DNA of 9,156 bases from NCBI GenBank assembly GCA_001816645.1, contig MHCO01000007.1, forward strand, positions 20,022-29,177, given 5' to 3'. The DNA comes from Candidatus Woykebacteria bacterium GWB1_45_5. GTDB taxonomy: Bacteria; Patescibacteriota; Microgenomatia; Woykebacterales; RBG-16-39-9b. This document shows positions 1-5,999 of the stretch, in pieces. The notes beneath the pieces were generated by a model, which saw only the letters and a list, made by a program, of their open reading frames with translations, did not search any database and was not told where the DNA came from. Made by a program: the position numbers and the translations under genes. Each line of letters opens with the position of its first letter. Within the stretch, counting starts at the first letter, position 1.

Positions 1-1401
1 TTAGTCAAAATCGGGATGCCGGTTGAGGCTTTTGGCATCTTCCCTGAAAATTATACCGAGTCTCGCAGTATAGCTTTCAATGCCAATATTTTTGAGGGGT
101 TGACCATTATCCGCAACGGCAAAGTCGTCACTGGCTTAGCGGTTAGCTGGAGCAATCCTGACAAATACACTTGGCGTTTTAAATTGAGAGGTTCTGTCAC
201 CTTTCATAATGGAAATAAATTTAGTGCGGAAGATGTTAAGTATAGTATTGAGCAAGCGCAGGCTAATGATTGGCCGTTACCATACCTATCTAGCGTCGAT
301 AAAGTTGTGATTACTGATGATGCAACTGTTGAACTAAAAACAAAAGAACCAGACCCTGTATTACTGCCAAAGCTAGCCACTGTTTTTATAATTTCTAAGC
401 AACAGGCGGAAAAAGACGGATTTAAAAATTTAGCCGGTACCGGACCTTACAAACTTCTAAAATTCGAGGAAAAAACCTACAGCTTAGAGGCTAATCCAAA
501 CTACTGGGGAGGCAAGCCAAAGATAAAGCAAGTAATTTATAAGATTATTTCGCCTGAAGAAACCGCCGAAGCGCTTTTAAGTGGAGGGGTGGATATAGCA
601 AACTTAACTAGCTCTGCTGATAATCAAAAACTAAGCGGTCAAGGATTTAGCGTAAAAAGCTACAACCTACCGGTCGTTTTCTTTCTCACATTTGATTTTA
701 CTCGAGATAAAACCGCCTATGTGGATGAACCTAAAAATCCGTTTAAAGATAAAGGGGTGAGGCAAGCTCTTTTGTATGGTATTAATATTGATGAATTTAT
801 TAAAAACGCAGTGACAGATGGTCAGCCTGCGAGTCAGTTGGTTACCAGTGAAATATTCGGTTTCGATCCAAAAATTAAACGTCCCGCATATGACTTAACT
901 AAAGCAAAAAAACTTTTAACCGATTCTGGCTATCCAAACGGTTTTAGCCTCACCGTAGATGTCCCTGCAAGCTATCAAACTGACAAAGAAATCGTCAGGC
1001 AACTTGAAAGGCTGGGTCTAAAAGTAGACGCTAGAATTTTGCAGACCGAAGAAGACTATGCCCGAACCGACTCTGGAGATTATTCACTTATGGCTGCGGC
1101 TTGGGCTGCTGAAACACTCGATACCGGAGAAATACTAAACGATTTACTTCATACAAAAGGGCCCTTCAATATAGGTGGTTATAGTAACGCGGAATTAGAT
1201 AAACTTACCGATGAGGCCTCTGTAACTTTTGATTCGAAAAAACGTCTTGCTTTACTTCAAAAAGCAACAAAAGTAGCAGTCGAAGACCTCGCGTGGCTGC
1301 CTTTATATACAACCAAAAGCTTTGCGGCTGTAAGAAGTGGGTTTAATTGGACACCACATAACTTTGGGCTGATATATGCCTACGAAATTGTGGGCCAGTA
1401 A
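1..1401 (+). CDS. ABC transporter substrate-binding protein, family 5 (peptide/nickel type), 5' end cut by window
   Basis: This is an extracytoplasmic solute-binding protein of the SBP_bac_5 (DppA/OppA/NikA) family, which delivers oligopeptides or similar ligands to an ABC importer. The frame is open to base 1, so the ATG at 16 is most likely internal, and the signal peptide or lipobox plus the first strands lie off the window. Counting from that ATG, the family signature YTWRFKLRGSVTFHNG lies at about residues 51-66, followed by FSAEDVKYSIE. GTGPYK follows at 141-146, NPNYWGGKP at 160-168, and VRQALLYGINIDEFI in the second lobe at about 248-262. GYPNGF marks the late hinge region. The 461 visible residues cover most of the family's usual 500-550. 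The 3' end overlaps the histidine kinase start by 26 bases, which implies co-transcription and perhaps a sensing partnership. Ligand identity cannot be read from sequence; no permease or ATPase of this system is visible. Confidence 0.93.
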   Translation, partial: LVKIGMPVEAFGIFPENYTESRSIAFNANIFEGLTIIRNGKVVTGLAVSWSNPDKYTWRFKLRGSVTFHNGNKFSAEDVKYSIEQAQANDWPLPYLSSVDKVVITDDATVELKTKEPDPVLLPKLATVFIISKQQAEKDGFKNLAGTGPYKLLKFEEKTYSLEANPNYWGGKPKIKQVIYKIISPEETAEALLSGGVDIANLTSSADNQKLSGQGFSVKSYNLPVVFFLTFDFTRDKTAYVDEPKNPFKDKGVRQALLYGINIDEFIKNAVTDGQPASQLVTSEIFGFDPKIKRPAYDLTKAKKLLTDSGYPNGFSLTVDVPASYQTDKEIVRQLERLGLKVDARILQTEEDYARTDSGDYSLMAAAWAAETLDTGEILNDLLHTKGPFNIGGYSNAELDKLTDEASVTFDSKKRLALLQKATKVAVEDLAWLPLYTTKSFAAVRSGFNWTPHNFGLIYAYEIVGQ

Positions 1402-2842
1402 ACTCTCCCCTTTTCGTTCTTTATTATTTAAATTTTCCCTGGTCGTTATTTTTTTATTCGTATTAATTTTTGGCATTCTTTCCTTCACTTTCATTCGAAA
1501 CTTCACCAGCGCTGAAAAAAATAACCTCTTAAGCCGAGCACGAGCTTTTACTACCTTTAGCACCCAGTCGCTTGGCAATACCTACAATACCTATTACTCC
1601 TCTGGCTATTTGAAATTCAAAGAACTTATTGAACAAAATCTTTCCCTCAACAAAGACATTGAAAACATCCAGATCATTAACGCGGACGGTGAAGTTTTAT
1701 TCGACAGCGAAGAGTTAAAAACTGGTTTGAAACCGTCTAGAATTACGGATAGGAATATCTTGGAAAAAGTTTCCGCTAATACGAGGGGTGAGATTAAAAG
1801 AGGCGGAGAAATCAAAGAAATCATTGACCCCTTTTTTGAAGATTGGGGTGCTCATCCATTTTCTATCCGCTACCTCATTTCCTACGATTCAATTAATAAA
1901 ACCGTCACTAATATCAGAAACACTGCTTTGCTGTTAACCTTAATCTTTCTAGTCTTTTCAATCGGTTTCATTGTCATCATCACTAATCGTCTCTTTCTTT
2001 CGCCGATAAAAAAAGTGGTGGAAGCAGCTAGAGCAATTAGTGGCGGAGATTTAAGTCGGGAAATTGCGGTTAAAACCGGCGACGAAGTTGAGGAGCTAGC
2101 CTCTTCGGTCAACCACATGGCCCAAACCTTACGCAGTAACATTGAAGCCCTCAAAGAACTAGACAAACTAAAGGATGAATTTATCATGATCGCGTCCCAT
2201 AACTTGCGCACACCGATCGTCACTATTCAAGGTTATCTTGAGTATTTCAAAAACCTAAAATTGGAAGAGACTTCAAGAAATTACTTGACCCGTATCGATG
2301 TCTCGCTTAAAGAATTAAGCGGTCTAACCGAAGAACTAATCGGTATAGTTTCTATGGAAAGTAAACGAGAAGGCCTGGCTAAACAAGAAACCGATATCAA
2401 AGGGCTCCTGGAAGAAGCGGTGAGAGGGTTTTCTTCTTCCGCCTTGGAAAAGAAAATCAATATTGTCTTTGAATTCCCTGAAAGCGCCCTCCCAAAACCA
2501 AACATTGATAAATTTAAGATAATCCAGGCCGTAAACAACTTAATTGATAACGCTATCAAATTTAACAAAGAAGGCGGCCAAGTAACAATCGGTGTCCGAA
2601 AGAAAGGTAACGACCTTTTGGTTTCTGTTGCCGATACTGGAATTGGCATAGAAAAGGAAAAGGAACATTTGGTTTTTGGCAAATTCGCCCGCGGGACGAG
2701 CGTCTTAAGGTATGACTATACTGGTACTGGTTTGGGTCTCTACGTAACGAAGTTGATCATCAATGCCCACGGTGGAAAAATTTGGTTCGAGTCAATCCCA
2801 GGTAAAGGCGCCACCTTTTACTTCACGCTACCAATTAGATAA
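1376..2842 (+). CDS. Membrane sensor histidine kinase (Cache-like sensor, HAMP, HisKA, HATPase_c)
   Basis: This is a two-component sensor kinase of 488 residues in the inner membrane. TM1 is at about residues 17-41. An extracytoplasmic region of about 140 residues follows, containing IENIQIINADGEVLFDS, a strand pattern typical of Cache/PDC sensors. TM2 is at about 182-203 and HAMP at about 204-257. HisKA carries the H-box ASHNLRTP with the phospho-acceptor at H275. HATPase_c has N-box NNLIDNAIKF (387-396), G1 box DTGIGI (420-425) and G2 box GTGLGL (450-455). The residue after the His is Asn rather than the usual Glu/Asp. The start ATG lies inside the solute-binding protein gene and has only a weak GGGCTGAT upstream, so translation is probably coupled to that gene; a TTG at 1388 is an alternative. 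No response regulator is in the window. The stop is 34 bases from the convergent pyrD stop. Confidence 0.95.
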   Translation: MPTKLWASKLSPFRSLLFKFSLVVIFLFVLIFGILSFTFIRNFTSAEKNNLLSRARAFTTFSTQSLGNTYNTYYSSGYLKFKELIEQNLSLNKDIENIQIINADGEVLFDSEELKTGLKPSRITDRNILEKVSANTRGEIKRGGEIKEIIDPFFEDWGAHPFSIRYLISYDSINKTVTNIRNTALLLTLIFLVFSIGFIVIITNRLFLSPIKKVVEAARAISGGDLSREIAVKTGDEVEELASSVNHMAQTLRSNIEALKELDKLKDEFIMIASHNLRTPIVTIQGYLEYFKNLKLEETSRNYLTRIDVSLKELSGLTEELIGIVSMESKREGLAKQETDIKGLLEEAVRGFSSSALEKKINIVFEFPESALPKPNIDKFKIIQAVNNLIDNAIKFNKEGGQVTIGVRKKGNDLLVSVADTGIGIEKEKEHLVFGKFARGTSVLRYDYTGTGLGLYVTKLIINAHGGKIWFESIPGKGATFYFTLPIR

Positions 2843-2855
2843 TTTTGATACTTCG

Positions 2856-2876
2856 CTGTTAGCTGTTCACTGTTTA
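2856..2876. repeat. Three tandem copies of a 7-base unit (CTGTTNN)
   Basis: CTGTTAG, CTGTTCA and CTGTTTA follow each other without gaps and fill the end of the 34-base gap between the convergent kinase and pyrD stop codons. No stem-loop followed by a T-run is visible in this gap, so no intrinsic terminator can be called. The role of the repeat is unknown; it may be simple-sequence slippage. Confidence 0.6.
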
Positions 2877-3998
2877 CTACCGATTATCAATCCCAACCGC
2901 TTCACTAATATTTTCAAACCCATCTTTCCGTAACAAACTAACCAAGCCTTGATTAATTTCACTAATAACTTGAGGGCCCTCAAAAACCATCCCCGTAATC
3001 AGTTGGGCCAAGGATGCACCAAGTTTAATTTTTTTATAGGCATCGCGTGCAGAAAAAATACCGCCACAACCAATGATTACGAATTCTCCCTTTGTCTTCT
3101 GGTAAACATAGCTAATTAAATCATTCGCCAGATTTTCGACTGGCTTACCACTTATCCCACCTATCTTTGGAACGCTTTTGTCAACAAGTTTCATATCCTT
3201 TCGGTCCTCCGTTAAATTTGTACAGACAAAACCGTTTACATGATGTTCCCTCGACACTTTGATTATTTGGTCAATTTCTTCTCTCCTTAAGTCCGGTGAG
3301 ATTTTTATAAAAATTGGCTTTTTTGTAGGTATTTTATCAATCTCATCAAGAAGAGCGTCTAAACTTTTCGAGTCGGTAAACGGCTGGCCGCCATAAGCAT
3401 TGGGGCAACTTATATTTATCGCAAAATAATTGCCAATATCAGCAACCTTCTTGTAGGCTTTTACGTAATCGTTAATCCCACCGGCGATTTCTACTGTTTT
3501 GGGGCTGTTTGTCTTCGCAACATTGATACCGATTGGGATTTTAAAAGTCTTTTTCTTCAGGCGTTGCGCAATCCTTTCGCATCCTGCATTTTTCAAGCCG
3601 TAGTATACAACCAACCCTTTAGATTTTGTTAGTCGCCACAATCTCGGCCTCGGATTCCCTTCGCAAGGCTCCCCTGTAATTGAACCAACCTCGGCAAAAC
3701 CAAAACCAACCGACGGTAAAATATCGGTCAAAACCCCATCCTTATCAAATCCGGCTGCTAGGCCAATTGGATTGGAAAACTTAATGCCAAGTATTCTTTG
3801 CTCAAGGCATTTGTGGGAATAAGAAAAAAGAAAGGCGATAAATTTTCTAGTCAAAAGGCTGGAACCAAAAAACCTACCCGACTGGATCATCTGATCATGA
3901 ATTGTTTCCGGGTCAACTCGAAAGAAAATCGGCCGAAAAACCGCCTTGTATAAAAAGCGGTCTAGCCAATTTCGAAGAAGAATCAACGTTTCCTTCAT
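2877..3998 (-). CDS. pyrD: Dihydroorotate dehydrogenase, class-2-like N-terminus with class-1-like active-site motifs
   Basis: It oxidises dihydroorotate to orotate with FMN, the fourth step of pyrimidine synthesis. I chose the ATG at 3998 (373 residues), 7 bases after the upstream gene's stop; an in-frame start at 4079 would bury 27 residues in that gene and lacks support. Seen: an N-terminal helical, partly hydrophobic extension (about 1-60) with FRVDPETIH, then NPIGLAAGFDKDG (76-88), GNPRPRLWRL (114-123), GLKNAG (134-139), NISCPN (195-200), IKISPDL (231-237), GGISGKP (280-286), GCGGI (310-314) and TGMVFEGP (335-342). The extension, FDKDG and PRLWRL fit membrane-associated, quinone-linked class 2 enzymes. 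Class 2 enzymes normally have NxSSPN with catalytic Ser and GFNNxG; here the base position is Cys198 and the other motif is GLKNxG, both as in class 1. The electron acceptor is therefore uncertain. Last gene of the four-gene redox operon; stop TAG. Confidence 0.93.
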   Translation of the reverse strand: MKETLILLRNWLDRFLYKAVFRPIFFRVDPETIHDQMIQSGRFFGSSLLTRKFIAFLFSYSHKCLEQRILGIKFSNPIGLAAGFDKDGVLTDILPSVGFGFAEVGSITGEPCEGNPRPRLWRLTKSKGLVVYYGLKNAGCERIAQRLKKKTFKIPIGINVAKTNSPKTVEIAGGINDYVKAYKKVADIGNYFAINISCPNAYGGQPFTDSKSLDALLDEIDKIPTKKPIFIKISPDLRREEIDQIIKVSREHHVNGFVCTNLTEDRKDMKLVDKSVPKIGGISGKPVENLANDLISYVYQKTKGEFVIIGCGGIFSARDAYKKIKLGASLAQLITGMVFEGPQVISEINQGLVSLLRKDGFENISEAVGIDNR

Positions 3999-4005
3999 GT
4001 CTTTT

Positions 4006-4482
4006 TTAAACCTGGGCCAATAAAACAACGTAGTTTTTACCGTAGGCTTTTGCGCAGGCCGGACAAGTAGTATAGCCAAAATAAAGCTTTTTGATTTCTT
4101 TACCCTTCGAGGACATGTAAGCCTTCATTTCTTTTATCCAACTGCCGATATTTTTGAACGGCCCTTCGAAGACTTTAGTCAGGAAAGTCCCTGATATCTT
4201 TTCCATGGTTGCGCCAGGCACTTCTTTGACAACCGAAATGTAGATATCGGAGCCCCAAAGCGATTTTTCATCGGAAAGCATCAACTGCTCCGAACCGAAA
4301 GCCTTTGCGTCCTCAATCAGCTTCAAATCACGAGTCATCACCTGGTCCATGTTTAAGGGAATATGCAGGAAACTACGCACATGGTCCTTGAGAAAAAGTT
4401 TATCTTGCCAGGTAACTTCTTTCTCCTGCCAAGGCGCTGGGTCAAACCTTTTGCAACAACCAGTTTCTGCTTGTTCTCCCAA
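4006..4482 (-). CDS. Small conserved protein of unknown function with CC and CPAC cysteine pairs
   Basis: A soluble 158-residue protein without signal peptide or membrane segment. From memory it belongs to a conserved family that databases label only 'hydrolase' or hypothetical, recognised by TGCC near the N-terminus, PW..KEVTW.DKLF, VRSFLHIPLN, LWGSDIYI, FEGPF and a C-terminal TTCPACAKAYGKNYVVL. Cysteines sit at 9, 10, 140 and 143 and could bind metal or do thiol chemistry; no catalytic triad or nucleotide-binding motif is visible, so I give no enzymatic function. The start is TTG, chosen because GGAGGTGA, a perfect match to the anti-Shine-Dalgarno, sits 6 bases upstream and there is no better ATG. 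It lies 21 bases after the rhodanese gene and 7 bases before pyrD, in one operon with thiol-redox genes, which suits a redox or sulfur-related role (inference). Confidence 0.85.
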   Translation of the reverse strand: MGEQAETGCCKRFDPAPWQEKEVTWQDKLFLKDHVRSFLHIPLNMDQVMTRDLKLIEDAKAFGSEQLMLSDEKSLWGSDIYISVVKEVPGATMEKISGTFLTKVFEGPFKNIGSWIKEMKAYMSSKGKEIKKLYFGYTTCPACAKAYGKNYVVLLAQV

Positions 4483-4488
4483 TCTAAC

Positions 4489-4496
4489 TCACCTCC
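4489..4496 (-). promoter_or_regulatory. Perfect Shine-Dalgarno (GGAGGTGA) for a TTG start
   Basis: On the minus strand GGAGGTGA stands 6 bases before TTG at 4482. This strong site decides the start of the small CPAC protein and probably offsets the weaker TTG initiation codon. Confidence 0.8.
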
Positions 4497-4503
4497 CTCA
4501 TGA

Positions 4504-4968
4504 CTACTTTACTGTTGGAAAGCCGCTGTTAGTCCAAGCGGTAATTCCACCCAACATGTTATAAACTTCGTTAAACCCAAGCTCTCTCATTACCACCAAG
4601 GCTTTTTTGCTGCGGTTTCCACTGCGGCAATAAATAAGATAGATTTCATTTTTATCAAGCTTTTCTAATTCGCTTCTGAAGCTTCCCGAGGAGTAATCAA
4701 GATTAGTTGCTTTCTCCAAATGTTCGGGCGCATACTCGGGCGGCGTTCTAACATCAATAATCACAAAGTCGGGATTGTCTTTATTCTTTTCAACCAAACC
4801 GGTCGCTTCCCTCGTGCTAATATCTTTAAGGACTGGTGCTTGCTTAGTCTGTGCTTCTTTCACCTGTGATTTTTCTTCCGTATTCAAACTATTATTTTGT
4901 CCACGTACAAAAAAGCCTACCAACACCACCGCTATTAATATCGCGATAATCCCTAGGATTTTCAACAT
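4504..4968 (-). CDS. Membrane-anchored rhodanese-domain protein
   Basis: A 154-residue protein with a single N-terminal membrane segment (about residues 4-21), a polar linker (22-47) and one rhodanese domain (about 48-152). The domain shows FVIIDVRTPPEY (CH2A-like motif), the active-site loop CRSGNRS at 114-120 with the predicted catalytic Cys114, and NMLGGITAW near the end (CH2B-like). There is no lipobox Cys after the hydrophobic stretch, so it is likely a signal-anchored protein with the domain outside the membrane. Single-domain rhodaneses carry persulfide sulfur or act in redox sensing. The start ATG overlaps the stop of the upstream DsbA-like gene as TAATG, which indicates translational coupling and a shared extracytoplasmic thiol function. 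The actual sulfur donor and acceptor are unknown. Confidence 0.93.
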   Translation of the reverse strand: MLKILGIIAILIAVVLVGFFVRGQNNSLNTEEKSQVKEAQTKQAPVLKDISTREATGLVEKNKDNPDFVIIDVRTPPEYAPEHLEKATNLDYSSGSFRSELEKLDKNEIYLIYCRSGNRSKKALVVMRELGFNEVYNMLGGITAWTNSGFPTVK

Positions 4969-5651
4969 TACCTTTTCAGTTCCTGCTCAATGATTTTTTC
5001 AAATTCACTAAATGGTTGGGCACCTTGCACATCAATACCATTTATGAAAAAGGCTGGGGTACCGCTAACTCCGTAGCTACCACCATCACTGACGTCTTTT
5101 TGCACCTCGGTCGTCATTTTTCCTGAATCTAAACAATCGTTAAATTTTGTTGTGTTAAATCCCAATTCTTGGGCAAATCTTTTTAAGTTATCGGTGTCCA
5201 ACGTATTTTGATTTTGGAAAAGTTTATCGTGATAATTCCAGAATTTTCCTTGTTCGTCAGCACACTCCGCAGCTTCGGCGGCCTTTTCTGCATATTGATG
5301 GAAACTTAATGGAAAATCCCGATAAACAAACTTCGCCTTTCCGGTCTTGATATAATTTTTTTCTATTTCGGGCAATACATTAGTGGCGAACATTTCGCAA
5401 TAAGGGCATTGAAAATCGCCAAATTCAATAATTGTCACTGAAGCGTTTTTATCACCTTTTACCGGATCATCGTCCGAACTTACATTGACCGTTGGCAGTT
5501 GATCAGTTACTTCTCGAGCCACCTGATTCTGAACGGGTTTTTTGGCAAAAAAACCAAGCTTTTCGAATAAATCAAAGGTTAAAATTATATTCAATAGGGA
5601 CAAAAACAAAGCGAGAATAACTAGATTATTTAACAGTTTAATTTGCTTCAT
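4968..5651 (-). CDS. Membrane-anchored DsbA-like thiol oxidoreductase (thioredoxin fold)
   Basis: An extracytoplasmic thiol-disulfide oxidoreductase of the thioredoxin_4/DsbA family, 227 residues from the chosen start. A hydrophobic anchor spans about residues 5-29. The linker runs to about 65, then VTIIEFGDFQCPYC gives the active site CPYC (C82, C85). The cis-Pro loop is GVSGTP (Pro199), followed by AFFING. A second pair, C130 (AAECADEQGKFW) and C173 (FNDCLDSG), is typical of the family and may form a structural disulfide. I prefer the ATG at 5651: GAGGG stands just upstream and the promoter places the transcript start between the two ATGs, whereas the ATG at 5669 overlaps the -10 box. First gene of the operon; its stop overlaps the rhodanese start as TAATG. 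The re-oxidising partner (DsbB or VKOR type) is not in the window. Confidence 0.94.
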   Translation of the reverse strand: MKQIKLLNNLVILALFLSLLNIILTFDLFEKLGFFAKKPVQNQVAREVTDQLPTVNVSSDDDPVKGDKNASVTIIEFGDFQCPYCEMFATNVLPEIEKNYIKTGKAKFVYRDFPLSFHQYAEKAAEAAECADEQGKFWNYHDKLFQNQNTLDTDNLKRFAQELGFNTTKFNDCLDSGKMTTEVQKDVSDGGSYGVSGTPAFFINGIDVQGAQPFSEFEKIIEQELKR

Positions 5652-5667
5652 AAAAACCCTCTTCAGC

Positions 5668-5696
5668 ATTTTAATCTTTTTCGGAAAATCTGTAAA
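5668..5696 (-). promoter_or_regulatory. Sigma70-type promoter of the DsbA-rhodanese-CPAC-pyrD operon
   Basis: Reading the minus strand, TTTACA (-35, 5 of 6 matches) at 5696-5691 is followed by exactly 17 bases and TAAAAT (-10, 5 of 6) at 5673-5668. The expected start of transcription is about 7 bases further on, leaving a very short leader with GAGGG before the ATG at 5651. Confidence 0.7.
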
Positions 5697-5748
5697 GCAG
5701 GGTTAAAATTATGCGTTAAGGCCGAACTTTCGAAATCAAATTTCCAAA

Positions 5749-5776
5749 TTGACAATTGTTTTGTGGTAGATAAAAG
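5749..5776 (+). promoter_or_regulatory. Possible plus-strand sigma70 promoter (TTGACA, 16 bases, TAAAAG)
   Basis: A perfect -35 hexamer TTGACA at 5749-5754 is followed after 16 bases by TAAAAG (4 of 6) at 5771-5776. It points to the small ORF starting at 5805, about 22 bases after the expected transcript start. The -10 box is only fair. Confidence 0.4.
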
Positions 5777-5804
5777 AATCTAATTTCTGGTGAACCTTCG
5801 TTCT

Positions 5805-5900
5805 ATGCTGACAGATGAAATTATAGATCAATTAGTGGAAACTTTCAAAGAGTGGGGTACAGTTTTTAAGGCTTATCCGTTGGAGAGTTTTGCTTATTAG
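5805..5900 (+). CDS. Possible 31-residue small protein or eroded gene start
   Basis: An ATG ORF reading MLTDEIIDQLVETFKEWGTV and ending in YPLESFAY, followed by TAG. The product is acidic and helix-friendly, and I do not recognise it. A promoter-like pair lies upstream; a GGTGA stands 11 bases before the ATG, longer spacing than ideal. After the TAG the same frame stays open across the rest of the gap and reads like protein (LLAPADHLRARSLLAEY), so this could also be the front of a gene broken by a nonsense change. It is too short to judge by composition alone, and the opposite strand also contains a plausible open frame, so confidence is low. Confidence 0.25.
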   Translation: MLTDEIIDQLVETFKEWGTVFKAYPLESFAY

Positions 5901-5999
5901 CTCTCTTTACTAGCTCCAGCAGATCATCTTCGTGCTCGTAGCCTTTTAGCCGAATATGTAACCAAGCTTATAAGTAACCTCTTCGCCAATCAGCGCCAG

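Larger units (their letters stand above)
5697..5999. other. Gene-poor gap of about 300 bases between the redox operon and the DUF1566 gene
   Basis: No recognisable gene, RNA gene or intrinsic terminator is seen. The gap holds two 8-base palindromes (TTTCGAAA at 5728-5735 and ACAATTGT at 5752-5759), a plus-strand promoter-like pair at 5749-5776, a 31-codon plus-strand ORF at 5805-5900 whose frame continues open past its TAG, and a minus-strand open frame at 5866-5967 without a start codon. The last two resemble eroded coding sequence. Confidence 0.6.

Noticed and set aside
1303..2682. Several minus-strand ORFs of 70-130 codons across the kinase gene
   Set aside because: They lie antisense to well-supported kinase domains, show no domain motifs and have low-complexity Ser/Leu-rich translations typical of shadows.
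2843..2876. Bidirectional intrinsic terminator between the kinase gene and pyrD
   Set aside because: The gap has direct heptad repeats but no inverted repeat with a T-run on either strand.
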